From: Rhizophlyctis rosea
Lineage: Eukaryota > Chytridiomycota > Chytridiomycetes > Rhizophlyctidales > Rhizophlyctidaceae
Length of the DNA stretch: 64,000 nucleotides
NCBI GenBank assembly: GCA_027596075.1
Contig: JADGJC010000078.1
Coordinates: forward strand, 8,345-72,344
Direction: 5' to 3'
Part shown: piece by piece, positions 10,820 through 22,325 of the stretch
Numbering within the stretch: the stretch's first letter is position 1
Layout of the letters: each line of letters starts with the position of its first letter
Made by a program: the position numbers and the translations under genes
The notes under the pieces: model-generated
What the model saw: the letters and a program-made list of their open reading frames with translations, nothing else
What the model was told of the DNA's origin: nothing
Database searches by the model: none

Positions 10820-13043
10820 ATGGCTACCAATGATCGTCATTTGAGCCTTCACCGCCGAAATTACAGCACTGGATCCTCCCCTTTCAAACCTACTGTTGCA
10901 CAAGTAGCTGCTTCGGCCGCTGCTCGACAACAAAGCTCGATGCTTTCGCATGGGTCTTCTCGACCTTGGGGTGGTGTGTATATGGTATCATGCGTTGGTT
11001 GAGGGTTTTCCCTAACAGCGCACTTTGTTTTGCAGATGCCAATGGTAGCGCCTCAGGAGCGGATATCATCAACAACAGGAAACAGCCGATTCCGATCAAT
11101 GTGCACCCAGCTGCAGCTGCGGCCTCCGCTGCCGCCGACGAAAGCTGGAAGGTTGTTGGGAGTCCTCCACGTCCAAACAGGTTCTCGTACTCTGTTCCGC
11201 AGACCCCTGAGCGTAACGGCACCGACTCCGTGAACTCCGAAGCAGATGATGGAGAAGATTTGGTCCTTTCACGGAAACGCGGCATCCGCACACGCGCAGC
11301 CAGCAACCCAACACCGTTGATGATGACCGACAGTGAGCCCTACTCACCTGAAATCACCGCGAAGGATGCTGATGCTCCTCCTGGAAACTGGGGAAATTTG
11401 GGGATGCAGTGGGGAAGTCAAAACTCGATCTGGAAAGATAATGGGACTACAGGGTCGGGAGCTTCTTCAGGAAAGAAAGATCCCGGCTACCTCTCGCCGG
11501 ATCTCACGCCAGCTCCGCGCCAGTACCGCAGTTTCTCTTTCTCACTGGCAACAATGAATGGAGTCAATGGCTTTGAAGATGGAGAGGGAGACGACTACAA
11601 TCCGGACCGCATCACACAACAACCGTTGCGTGGGGAAAACGATGAAGATGAATACGGCCACTTCAGCCTACCCAAGATCCGCTCCCGCTCCAAGTCCTCA
11701 TCTGCAATCTACGGCCTCTTGTCCAACCAGGATTCGTCCGCGTACGACGTTCCACCAAGTCCTACAGACAAAGACGGCGACTATGCCGAAATCAACTCAA
11801 TCTGGGCAATGGGAACGGGGAACCAGCCAGAGCCGTTGCGTCAAGGACATGAGCCGTCCTCGCTCTTGCATCGTCGGGCATCGACTCAACCCAGTCACGG
11901 CATCATGTGGGGTGCTCAAGACAGCAATGGCGGTTTGTCACCTGACAACCGGTACAGATCCGGAAGACGCTTCTCCCATCAGCCAACGACGTACAATGAC
12001 TACCCATCGCCGCTCATGAGCCGGTGAGTTTGTGTGATGAAACGACTCCCACCCTCTGAAACTAACCCATCCGAAATACAGTCAAAGCCAGCTGGGATCA
12101 GAGTCAGATTACGCTTACGACTTGAACAGACGCCGCCACTCCGTCGCCGGTCCACTCTACGGCAACGCGACCAGCAGCCGGTACCTCTCCGAAGCCCTTG
12201 ACGCCCTCCACCTCGACGACCAACACGAAGCGCCCTTCCTCGACGAGATCGACGACTACTTCGAAAACACCGAGCACCGCACCCGCGCCTGGGTCGAAGC
12301 CGGCAAGAACCTCCAAATGCAGAACCAGTCCAACCACTTCCCACTCTACGTCGTCGAATTCAAAGCCGGGCGGACGGACTACTTCTACGTGCAGGACGCG
12401 TCGGCGGGGCAGGTGAAGAAGGGGGATTTGTGCATTGTTGAGGCGGACCGGGGGAAAGATTTGGGCAAGGTTATTGTGGAGAATATCCAGAATGCGCAGC
12501 AGTTGCAGATGTATCAGGCGCAGCATGGGGAGCCGCTTGGGGAGCATCAGCCGAGGGACGTGCACCCGAAGCGGATCTTTAGGTTGGCGCAGGCGGGGGA
12601 GATTGCGATGCTTGTGTCGAAGAGTCAGGATGAGGCGAAGGCGATGGGGGTTTGTCAGGCGAAGATTCGGCAGAAGAAGTTGCCGATGGAGATTGTGGAT
12701 GCTGAGTATCAGTGGTATGTTGAAATTTTCCGATGTTTCATTGTTGGTTTTTGGGCATTTTTGGAGAACGCTATCTCATCGCATTCCGCTGTTTCTTTCC
12801 AATAGGGACCGTCGGAAGCTCACGTTCTACTTCGTGGCCGACCGCCGCATCGACTTCCGCGAGCTCGTCCGCGACCTGTTCAAGATCTACAAGACGAGAA
12901 TCTGGATGTAAGTTTTTTTCATTGCCCATCGAATATAGTATGAAATACAAGGTTTGGATATACAATACTAACTCTGATCATCTACCCCAACCTTCAGGTG
13001 CGCCGTCAACCCCATGAAACCGCCCACCATGCTCAAAAAGTAG
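10820..13043 (+). CDS. PSP1 C-terminal domain protein
   Basis: Five exons (10820-10973, 11036-12023, 12082-12714, 12806-12907, 12998-13043) give about 640 residues. The first donor could be three bases earlier. Residues 1-400 are low-complexity, Ser/Pro/Ala-rich and probably disordered. The C-terminal part has [45 protein letters not shown], then [20 protein letters not shown] and [21 protein letters not shown]. This is the PSP1 domain, found in yeast Psp1 (a high-copy suppressor of DNA polymerase alpha mutants, in cytoplasmic RNP bodies), in trypanosomatid RNA-cycling proteins and in bacterial YaaT. The domain call is strong. The molecular role is not established. Confidence 0.88.
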
Positions 13044-14061
13044 GCGGCACCCATCCAACACGTCCACCAAATTCGTCACGCGACAAAACAATATTCGCCC
13101 CACATATCTTACCCCATGTGCCAAACAACCTGGCACGTTTGTACCATATTTGTTTTCTGAATTTTCTTTTGTGTGTCTTTTTTCGAATGGAGGGGAATGG
13201 GTTTTGTGCATAAGGGCGATGCTTCAACAATTTGATGCTGCCGCCTATCGAGTGTTTATCTTACTGTACAGTTTTCGAAGAAGATTTTATAGCGGGGTAG
13301 ATGGAGGGATGGGGAAGAGGGTTTGGTAGAGGGTTCGGGAGGGGAGCTTGGAGGTCTTTTTCGAGGGGAGGGGATATCTTTCATAGGGAATAGAAAAGAA
13401 TTGCGTGTTTTTTGATATCTGGCTTTGTGAGGTTGGTTTGGGATTTTCATGTATGTGCCTCATCTTTGTTTATTGCATGTGTTGATTAGTTTTGTGTTTT
13501 TTTTTTGCGGAATCTCTTAACTTTTTTTTGGCGGTTTATGCTTTTCTATGATGACAATTTGGGATTCTTGGTTGTTTTTTGGTGGTGTTAGTGTTTATCT
13601 CTTCTCAACCCGCGTTTTGGGAAGTTGAGCTGGAGTAGGGAAGATTGGGAGCATGGTGCCTCAATCTTTGCTTTGCGTCCCGTGAAGCAAAGTATCATCA
13701 GTGTTGCTTCGGTTTGCGCTCCAACATATGTCAGCTCTCGACCAGACACAAATTCTTCAGGCTTCGCATTGTTGACACATCCGCGCGCAGAGGAAAAGCA
13801 GGAATGGGCAATTCACATCAGCGAGCACATCGCATTACGTAATACCGATGCCAGTCCGCATGATGCATCCACTGATTCAGCCACAACCTGTCAAAGTCAG
13901 GTGTCAACTCTTTGCCATCGCGTTTCCCACCACCATTTCCTTCCCACAGCCCATCACCATCTCCCTCACCCAACAAATGCCACCAAAACGATCCCTACCA
14001 TCAAGCTTCCACCAATCTTCCTCCTCCACCGCACCTCCACCTCCCCCCTCCCCCCCACCAC
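13044..14061. other. Intergenic interval, 3' flanks of two convergent genes
   Basis: This 1-kb gap lies between the convergent PSP1 and aminotransferase genes. It is T/G-rich with homopolymer T runs (about 13495-13530). Open frames at 13625-14334 are mostly antisense to the aminotransferase end or proline/histidine-rich artefacts. I see no gene. Confidence 0.5.
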
Positions 14062-15261
14062 CTACTGCTCAACACCCCCCACACCCATCCCCCGGTTCTC
14101 GAGAAACCCCCTCAACCTCTCCACAGCCTCCCTCAACCTCTCCACCCCCTGCGCATACGAAACCCTCACATACTTCCTCTCCCCCCACTCCCCAAAATCC
14201 ATCCCCGGTACAATCACAACACCAACTTCCCTCAATATCTCGCGCGTGAAGATGTCCGCATCGTGGGTGAGGTCCGATACATCAGCGTAGACGTAGAACG
14301 CTCCATCCGGTTGGACCGGAACACGGAATCCTAGTGACTCCAACGCAGGTATGATATACCCCCTCCGCCTCGCCATTTCCTCCTGCCGTTCTCTATATAC
14401 CGCCATCGTATCCGGTTCAAAACACGCCAGCGCGGCGTGTTGGGCGATGGTGGAAGGACAGATGAAGAGGTTTTGGGAGAGTTTTTCGATGGAGGACGTG
14501 AGGGTGGGGGGTACGACTAGCCATCCGAGACGCCAGCCGGTCATGTGGAAGTATTTTGAGAAGGAGTTTATGACTATTATGGAGGAGGAGAGGGAGAGGG
14601 CAGTGAAGGGTTTGTTGGTTGTGTTGTATGTTAGACCTTGGTAGATTTCGTCTACGATCGTGAAGCCTCCTTTTTCCGTTACGGTTTGTATGATGGCGGA
14701 TAGTTCGTCCGGGTGGATGGTTGTGCCTGTTGGGTTTGATGGAGATGCAAGGAGGACTCCACGGGTTCTCTCTCCCCAATTCTCTCGCACCATCTCATTT
14801 GTGAGTTGGAACCGGTGTTCGGGCCCAGCGGGGATAAGTTTTGATGTTCCTTCAAAGGCGGAGACGAAGTGGCGGTTGCAGGGGTATGAGGGGTCGGGCA
14901 TCAAGACTTCTGTTCCAGGTTCGACGAGGGCTGCACAAGCTAATAGAAGTGCACCACTTGCTCCAGCCGTAATCACTATCCGTTCCTTTTCCACATCAAC
15001 GCCATACACCTCCTTATAATGCCGGGAAATAGCTTCTCTCAACGCCAAAATCCCAACCGCAGGTGTATACTGCATCCTCCCAGACTGCATTGCATGCGTA
15101 GCGGCTTCAATGACAGCAGGTGGCGCGGTGAAATCCGGTTCGCCTATTCCCATGTGGATGATGGATTTGCCTTCTTTTTCGAGGTCGGCGGCCATTTTTG
15201 CTAGTTCCATTACGTGGAAGGGTTCGATGTTTGCGAGGCGGGAGGCTAGTGTGGGGTCCAT
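14062..15261 (-). CDS. PLP-dependent class I/II aminotransferase, intronless and bacterial in style
   Basis: One uninterrupted frame of 399 residues starts MDPTLASRLANIEPFHVMEL. Fold-type I aminotransferase landmarks are complete: IGEPDF (40-44), SPSNPTG with N176, VDEIYQG with D204 and Y207, the Schiff-base lysine in SFSKYFHMTGWRLGW at K236, and the carboxylate-binding arginine in YVRVSYA at R366. It should move an amino group between an amino acid and a 2-oxoacid with pyridoxal phosphate. The exact substrate is not readable. The IEPFHVMEL...IIHMGIGEPDF start resembles proteobacterial enzymes. Every other well-supported protein gene here over 1 kb has introns, which suggests possible horizontal origin. 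Confidence 0.93.
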   Translation of the reverse strand: MDPTLASRLANIEPFHVMELAKMAADLEKEGKSIIHMGIGEPDFTAPPAVIEAATHAMQSGRMQYTPAVGILALREAISRHYKEVYGVDVEKERIVITAGASGALLLACAALVEPGTEVLMPDPSYPCNRHFVSAFEGTSKLIPAGPEHRFQLTNEMVRENWGERTRGVLLASPSNPTGTTIHPDELSAIIQTVTEKGGFTIVDEIYQGLTYNTTNKPFTALSLSSSIIVINSFSKYFHMTGWRLGWLVVPPTLTSSIEKLSQNLFICPSTIAQHAALACFEPDTMAVYRERQEEMARRRGYIIPALESLGFRVPVQPDGAFYVYADVSDLTHDADIFTREILREVGVVIVPGMDFGEWGERKYVRVSYAQGVERLREAVERLRGFLENRGMGVGGVEQ

Positions 15262-15721
15262 TTTGGAGGGGCTCGTAGGCAGAAAGGAGGGGGAGGAGGT
15301 TGGGGGGAGGGGTTTGAGTGGAAGACTGTGGTGTAAGTTTGGTCAAGTCGGGGAAGGCCTAAGAACCTATGGCAGCTCTGGTGGGGGTCAAGCATGGCGG
15401 TAGCGTGGTGAGTCAATATGCACAAGAGGGTGGTCGAAACAAGTAGCTGATATATGTAAGGTTGAAATTACCTGAGGAAGCGGAATGGTGGTATGAAGGG
15501 AGGTGAGGAGCATTCCTCCCACAGCCAGGAGCTTGAAATTTTGGGTTGGCCTGTTGTGGCCGTACGCGCGATGGCACGTGATTCATGGAAAACGTAAGCA
15601 ATAGCTGCCAGAATTCCTCACCCCCATGTCTCACATATGCAGAAGCAACATCTTTTACATTCAGAAGTTATTCCAACTATTTTTGCAATTCCACGATTTC
15701 CGCGCCTATGCTGACCCCTCA
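15262..15721. other. Gap between the aminotransferase start and the PAAF1 end
   Basis: This 460-bp stretch must hold the aminotransferase promoter and the PAAF1 3' end. No coding sequence or clear motif was found. Confidence 0.4.
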
Positions 15722-17804
15722 TCACCGATACACCCTAACAACCCCCTCCCTCCCCCCCGTGACAACCTCCACCCCTCCACCCCCACCAGACCGCACCTCC
15801 ACAACCCCAACCAAAGGATCCACATCCGCTCCCACATACTCCACAACAACATGCGGCACAGGTAACGCTCCCGCCGTCGAGTCAGACGTATCGATACGTG
15901 CGCGGAAGCAGGATCCTTCGGCTGTAACGGAATAATATGAGTTTTGCGTCAAGACAGGGAACGTTTCACCTCCGGAACGGCGAACCAGCACATGACATAC
16001 CGTTAACAACAAAAACTTCCACACCCGTCCCCTCATGCCCACCGTGCTCCTTCCCTCCTCCCCCAACCCCACCTCCAACTCCCAAAGGCAAGATCCTAAC
16101 CCCCGTAATCGCCGCATCATTCCGCTTGAAACTCGCTAAAGGGAGGTGTGTGGATGTATCTGTGGTCGTTGCGTAGTCGTAAAGTTCCACGAGGCCTGAT
16201 TGCTAAAAGGAATGAGGGTTAGGGTTAATGATAGGTGGTGAGGTGGTGTGATGAGGATTGTCGTACCGTGCCAACGACGAGGAGTCCCCGCGCGGTGCAT
16301 GCGTGGATGGCGGTGATTGGTGTTGAGGGTGTGAGGGGTATTGTGAGTGTCTATGGGTCAGATTGTTAATCACTGCGTGGGTGACATCTCTCTCTCATAC
16401 CTTTGATTTTGTCCCAAGATCATACGCCTGTGCATGGTCCCCATTAGCATTTCTTTCGACGCTGTTACGAGCGGTTTTGAGAGGAGATCATACCACGACA
16501 GAGCCATTCTGGCACCCCAAGAACACCATTTTACCCCGCGTGCCAAACTCGCGCGGGTCTACATCCGAAACCGTCAGCCTTCCCTTCCGCCATTGCAGGA
16601 GGATAGCATACACTCACCATCAGGTTCTTTCTGGATCACACCCGCTTCATCATCACCTAATGCCATGCATAGCACAGGCCCTCCTTCTGGAGATAGTGTG
16701 GCAATGTTCTCGCCGCTCGCACACAGCCATAGCTTGGCGGTGCCGTCTTTGCCGCATGCTGATCATCACGGAATGTCATCATCTGCACACTGAATGACCC
16801 TCAGACTGATCAGAGGCAGGTCTCACTGATGACATTACGACCCCGATCGATGATTGCCGTGTCGGAAATTCCTACAAAAGACCCATCAACATTTCGACCT
16901 CTACAAGGCTCAGCACCATTGCGCACCTCTTGTATGTCCCTTCAGCGTCACAGGATTACTGCCATCCAATCCCCAAATCTTCACTTGCAAATCCGTGGCA
17001 CCGCTGAGGATGACTTGTCCCGAAGGGAAGAACCGTGTTGTTGTCAAGTCTCCGACGTGTCCTGTAAGCTCTCTCTGGCAGCGACGATGACGAGGAGTTT
17101 CAGTGCTTAATATAGGAAATGCCGGATAAGACTGGCGCACACACCCTGATCGATCCATCAGAGCCATCAACAAGTTGCAACATCCCATTGTCACCGCCCA
17201 CTGATATCAGTGCCCCACCGGGAGATGCTCCAATGGAGCGTATCTGAGATCAGTTCATACAAACGCTTCAGATCTTGTAACGCCATGAACGATTGCATAT
17301 TAATCGTTGGCTCACCGGCTTCCCAACTGAATGTGACGCGTCAGGAGCTTTGATCACAGTCCGTACTCCGTCCGGAAGTGTGAGCTCAAAATATCTCTTG
17401 ACGCGGCAGAGGACAGTATAAGTCATGCGCTGCCCAATTCATTCAAGCATGGTCCATGTGAGTATCCCTTACCCCATTGATAAATCTAACTTTTAGTCCA
17501 GCCTCGCTAGTCAGTTCCACCCCACCAGATGACGCGTCTCGACGGACGGAAACTTTGTCATGGATTGTAGATCGATCTATAAGCCATCCATACACATATA
17601 TAAGACATTTTGCACTTGATAGCAAGAGCGAGATGTTGACTTGACTGGGAAGTCTTTGTGATGCGCACCTCCGTGTTGCACGTTGTAAACGGACAACCAA
17701 AATGTTGCCGTGACCTGTTTCCCACTTCCCACTGCGGTGATATCCACAGGGAAGTCTGGCTGCACAGTTATGTGTGGGACGATGACTGGTTCTGTTCTGC
17801 CCAT
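15722..17804 (-). CDS. PAAF1: WD40 proteasome-assembly chaperone PAAF1/Rpn14-like
   Basis: Twelve small exons close in phase and give about 443 residues: 17804-17669, 17576-17473, 17396-17316, 17243-17145, 17074-16927, 16871-16827, 16758-16618, 16558-16494, 16427-16401, 16350-16267, 16202-16001 and 15921-15722. WD-like repeats include GASPGGALISVGGDNGMLQL, ELTGHVGDLTTTRFFPSG then DLQVKIW, and ISDTAIIDRGRNVITCGKDG then TAKLW. HxxxIxDTAIxDRGRNV is characteristic of PAAF1 (mammals) and Rpn14 (yeast), which escort Rpt ATPases during 19S base assembly. The C-terminal third has a Gly/Val-rich insert. The start at 17804 was chosen because an upstream in-frame Met adds hydrophobic residues not expected in the family. 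Confidence 0.85.
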
Positions 17805-18082
17805 CTTTGTTTGCACAGTTTGCAATGGAAGCGTGGGAAAACAATGATCTTGAGCGTGACACAGTAGAAACCCGAAATAGCACAAGTGACAAGACACGAT
17901 GGATGTGGCTTAGATCTGCACCCTGGCGCGGCGTGTGGCGGTGGGTGGCACAAGGCAACTTGCTAAGCCTTCTGTAGTTATTTTTTGGACACGCGCGAAT
18001 TTTGACCAGTTCCCGTATTGAAGCCATTTTTGAACACTGGGGTCATTAGGGGCCAATTTACACAGAACCCATATAACACAAA
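17805..18082. promoter_or_regulatory. Compact divergent promoter, PAAF1/DRS1
   Basis: Only 278 bp separate the two start codons, so the proteasome-chaperone gene and the ribosome-biogenesis gene share one upstream region. No TATA box or named operator is obvious. A candidate shared element cannot be picked from one genome. Confidence 0.45.
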
Positions 18083-21000
18083 ATGGTGGCAAAAAAGGTG
18101 CTCGACGGGCCATTCGACCCTCTGATGTTGGGGACAATAGAAGACGACGAGGACGTGCCAACGGTGGACGGGGAGGACGACGACGAAGAGGACGACTTGC
18201 GGCCAAAGGAGGTGCAACCTGCAAAGACCACGGTGGTGGTGAAAGGCGATAAGTCTGCGATAGTGGGTATTTTGCAGGGTTTTTGATTCTAATGGTGAAA
18301 GGCTGACTAGGCTGTGCCGTACAGAATGGCAAGCAGGAAGCAGACAAACCGCTCACCAAAAAGCAAAAGAAAGAGGCCAAAAAGCTAGCCAAGCAAACCC
18401 AGCAGCAGAAACCGAAGGGCGAGAATGGGAAAGCCACAGCAGCGCCAAAGGCAAAGACAACTTCCGAAGCACCGAAGAAGAAGGATGAGGCGGAACTCAA
18501 CCCAGAATTCACGTTCGAGGCGGACGGCGGGTTTGGATTGGCGGGACCAGGTCATCCGTGGGATTTCACGTTGGCGAAGGCTGCGTTGCGGGAGAAGAAC
18601 ACGCGTCCCGCTACGTCGATTGATGATAAGATTGAGCGGGTGAGAAAGGAGGCGGCGAAGAAGGGCAAGAAGGAGACGGGGGAGGCGGCTGGATCTGAAA
18701 GTGAGGAGGATCTTGTTGATGGGGTGGGCGAAGATGATGATGAAGAGGACGGTTCGGACGAGGAAGGCTTTGGCGGAGCGGAGTTTGATATGGACATATC
18801 CGACGATGAAGGAGAGAGCGATTTTGGTGGAATGGATGAGGGGGAAAGTGACGAGTCCGGGATGGAGGCCGAAGACGAGGAAGGAGATGAGGAGCTATCA
18901 GACGAGGATAAGGACGAGGACGGAGCAATGGAGGCTGAAGATGAGGTGACGAGTGCGCCGAGATCAAAAGCAATGGAGATACAAAGCGACGAGGATGAGG
19001 ACATGGAAGAACCAGACGACATCCTGCAAGAAAAGCGAAAAGCAGAATACTTTGCACCCGCACCCGAAGCCTCCGAAGACGTCTCAACCGAAACCTTCAC
19101 CACCATGCGTCTATCCCGTCCCATTCTCAAAGGTATCGCCTCCATGGGTTTCGTAAAACCTACCGCCATCCAATCCCGCACGATTCCCATCGCGTTGCAA
19201 GGAACCGATATTTGCGGTTCTGCAATGACGGGGTCTGGTAAAACGGCTGCATTCGTCATTCCAATTCTTGAACGATTGCTGTTCAGACCGAAGAATGTTG
19301 CGTCGACTAGAGTGCTAATCTTGGTGCCAACGAGAGAGTTGGGTGCACAATGTCATTCCGTTGCAATGAACTTGGCCAAGTTCACCGATATTCAACTGTG
19401 TCTGTGTGTTGGTAAGTGGACGGGAGTGTTCAGATACGATGATCATTCCAGGCCGAATGCTGATTATCTTTCGTTCTCAAGGTGGACTACCCACAAAAGT
19501 CCAAGAAGCCGAACTCCGCAAACGGCCCGACATAGTCATCGCAACCCCCGGTCGTCTAATCGACCACATCCACAACTCCCACTCCTTCACCTTAGACTCC
19601 ATCGAAATCCTCATCATGGACGAAGCCGACCGAATGCTCGAAGACGGTTTCGCCGCCGAACTAAACGAAATCATCAAAAACACCCCAAAAACCCGTCAAA
19701 CAATGCTCTTCTCCGCAACAATGACAGACAACGTAGACGACTTAATCAAACTCTCCCTCAACCGCCCCGTCCGACTCTTCATAGACCGCACAACAAGCTT
19801 AACAACAAAACTAGTCCAAGAATTCATCCGTGTCCGTTCCCACCGTGAAGAATCCCGCCCGGCAATCCTCGCAGCTCTCTGTTCCCGAACCTACAAACAC
19901 GAAACAATCGTCTTCTTCCGCTCCAAAGCCGCCGCGCACCATATGAAAATCCTCTTCGGTTTTCTTGGGTTGAAAGCCGCCGAACTCCACGGTAACCTCA
20001 CACAACTACAACGTCTCGAAGCCCTCGAACTCTTCCGAGACCGTAAAGTCGACTTCCTCCTCGCAACCGACCTAGCATCCCGCGGTCTCGACATCGCTGG
20101 AATAAAAGTCGTAATAAACTACGACATGCCACGCGCATACCCCCAATACGTCCACCGTGTCGGACGTACCGCCCGTGCATCCCAATCCGGTCGTGCCGTC
20201 TCACTCGTCGGCGAAAGCGACCGCTCAGTCCTTAAACTCGCCATAAAGAACTCCACCGACGAAGTAAAGCACCGAATCGTTCCAGCAGAGGTAGTAAGGA
20301 AGTACGAGAAGAAGCTTGAGAAGTTTGAGGCGGCGATTAAGGAGGTGTATAAGGAGGAGAAGGAAGAGAAGGAGATGAGGAAGGCTGAGATGGAGGTTAC
20401 GAGGGCTGGGAATTTGATTGAGCATGCGGAGGAGATTAGGAGTCGGCCTAAGAGGGAGTGGTTTCAGAGTGAGGGGGAGAGGCAGAGTGCTAAGGGTGAG
20501 TTTTTGTTTGTTTCGTGTGCTGGTTGCCTTTTTGATTTATCGCATGGTTTTTGTGTATGTTTTTATCAGTTGTACTGATTGTTTGTGTTGCATGTGGGGT
20601 AACAGAACTAGGTTTGGCGAAGCATAATGCGGACTTTGGGATTGGGGCGGATGGGGAGGAGGTGCCGGTGCAGACGGGGAAGAAGCGGAAGGCGGATGCT
20701 GTTGAGGATGTAAGTTATTTGGCCTCCATCATTTTCGTCGAACTCTCTCAATCTAACACAACGAAAACAACCCTCCCACCCCCTCCCACAACCACCAGAA
20801 ACCAAAACGCACCCCCCTCTCCGGCCTAACCCGGCACAAAAAACGCCTCCGTCTCGCCCGCGAAGAAGACGTAAAAGAACAAGCTGCTCAAAAACGTGCG
20901 GCGCGGTCCGCTAAACACGCCGTCCGCCCCTCCAAAATCCCCCAACTCGCCCCACCGAAAACCTCTAAACCCAATACAGCACCTGCCAAGAAGAGAGGCG

Positions 21001-21188
21001 TATTCGACGATGAGATTGTTAAGGGGAGGAAGAAGAAGGAGGATGGTGGGGGGAAGAAGGTTGCGAATGGGAAGGGAGGGGATGGGGCGGGGAAGAAGAA
21101 GGAGGAGAAGAAGAGGGATCATAAGTTGGGGAAGTTGAAGAGTGTTAAGGGGTTTAAGAGTAAGGGGAAGTATAAGAGGAGGAAGTAG
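18083..21188 (+). CDS. DRS1: DEAD-box RNA helicase DRS1/DDX27 (60S subunit assembly)
   Basis: Five exons (18083-18262, 18325-19411, 19482-20495, 20606-20709, 20799-21188) give about 924 residues. A basic then strongly acidic N-terminal region (about 60-330) precedes the helicase core. The core has Q motif [11 protein letters not shown], Walker [39 protein letters not shown], then [14 protein letters not shown] and HRVGRTAR. The start [13 protein letters not shown] and the EFxF...WDFT stretch before the core suit Drs1/DDX27. After the core come coiled-coil-like Glu/Lys sequence and a basic nucleolar-type tail ending [10 protein letters not shown]. The family member acts in nucleolar pre-60S maturation. 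All catalytic motifs are intact. Confidence 0.93.
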
Positions 21189-22325
21189 GATGGGTTGTAG
21201 GTAGGGTAGGTAGATGGGATGGGATGGGGTTTCGTAGCGTAGTGATAGGTTTTATATAGAGATTTTTGTGTTTGGCATTTGTACCATACCCTTCTTTTTA
21301 CATAACTTAAAGTTTGGGAGATGATAGACTTGATATGTGGAGGAGACTTCGGTCATCGCGGTTTGGGGGTGTTAATGTTGACTGACCGGCGTGCGTAAGT
21401 GTGCCACATTCTTGCGTCACGCGTTCACTGCGTTTTGACGGTCGGTAACGACTTCAATGGGCTGGTGGTGACTGTCGCACTTTGCCGGCCGCTTGTCATA
21501 ACGCAGCAGGGTGACTAGGGTGGCCGGGATGTGCTCCGCGGCGGACGGACATGTCATGTTTATTTACAAGTGTACCTCTCCAGTCATCCGCGAACCACGT
21601 CATAGTGCGAGCGGCTGCTCACGGGTGTTCACTAAGTAAGGTCTCGGGGGGGATTGTGGACCGTATCGGGGGGGTAAAGTGGACCAAAATTCTGACCGCG
21701 TTTTCGTGTGACTTTGTGAAATTTCGCGTTCTCTGGCCTGGTCCACACTACCCCTCGTACGGTCCACAATCCCCCCCGAGACCTTAGGTCCGGGAGTGCC
21801 CGGAGAGAGTGGAGAGCAGCCGACAGGGTTGTGGGTGGCTCAGCAACTCGCGGGACTCTCCTGTTGCAAACTTCTTTTCCGCTTCTCCTCCTCTACATAG
21901 AACACTTAGAACACGCCAAATGTCACGTTGCATTCATGGTATATGGTACGAGCACTACGTACTACTACCACCTACATGATAAAGACGTATTAGCATTACC
22001 ATCTCCCACAACCACCCACCGTCCCTATCAGTCATTCCATCCCTTCTTCCTCCTCTTCTTTCTCCCCACACCCCTCTCCTCCCCCTAAACCTCATCCCCA
22101 ATGTACGTAAAGGACAAATAGCATCGAGAGCAGTCGAATGTGTGTATGCGTGTGTGTGTGATTTCTATAATATGTATTACCTATGCATATTTTTCATAAA
22201 ATGCATTCAGTCCGGATGGTGGACGATGTAAAGCCCGTCCTGCCGGGATTCTAAATGAAGGATTTGAAGTTCGTCTCCTCGTCTGCTTCCATCAAGAGCT
22301 ATTTTTGCCTTCGTCATCAAGACGA
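21189..22325. other. Intergenic interval containing a MITE
   Basis: This gap lies between DRS1 and the HET-domain gene. It holds the 146-bp element at 21639-21784, a TG-rich microsatellite near 22138-22160 and pyrimidine-rich sequence around 21990-22090. No gene is supported. Confidence 0.5.
21639..21784. mobile_element. Short non-autonomous terminal-inverted-repeat element (MITE), TA-flanked
   Basis: The element begins AGGTCTCG and ends CGAGACCT, with a TA dinucleotide directly outside each end (21637-21638 and 21785-21786). The arms match over about 50 bp. The outer 28 or so bp are identical, running from AGGTCTC through a seven-G run and ATTGTGGACCGTA, and the similarity continues to a GTGGACC block. 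The enclosed core is about 45 bp with no coding capacity. A TA target duplication and near-complete inverted-repeat structure fit a Tc1/mariner-type MITE, though no transposase copy is in the window. An old stem-loop regulatory RNA is the alternative. Confidence 0.75.

Noticed and set aside
13625..14334. Ser/Pro/His-rich plus-strand frames
   Set aside because: They overlap the well-supported aminotransferase in antisense and lack any domain.
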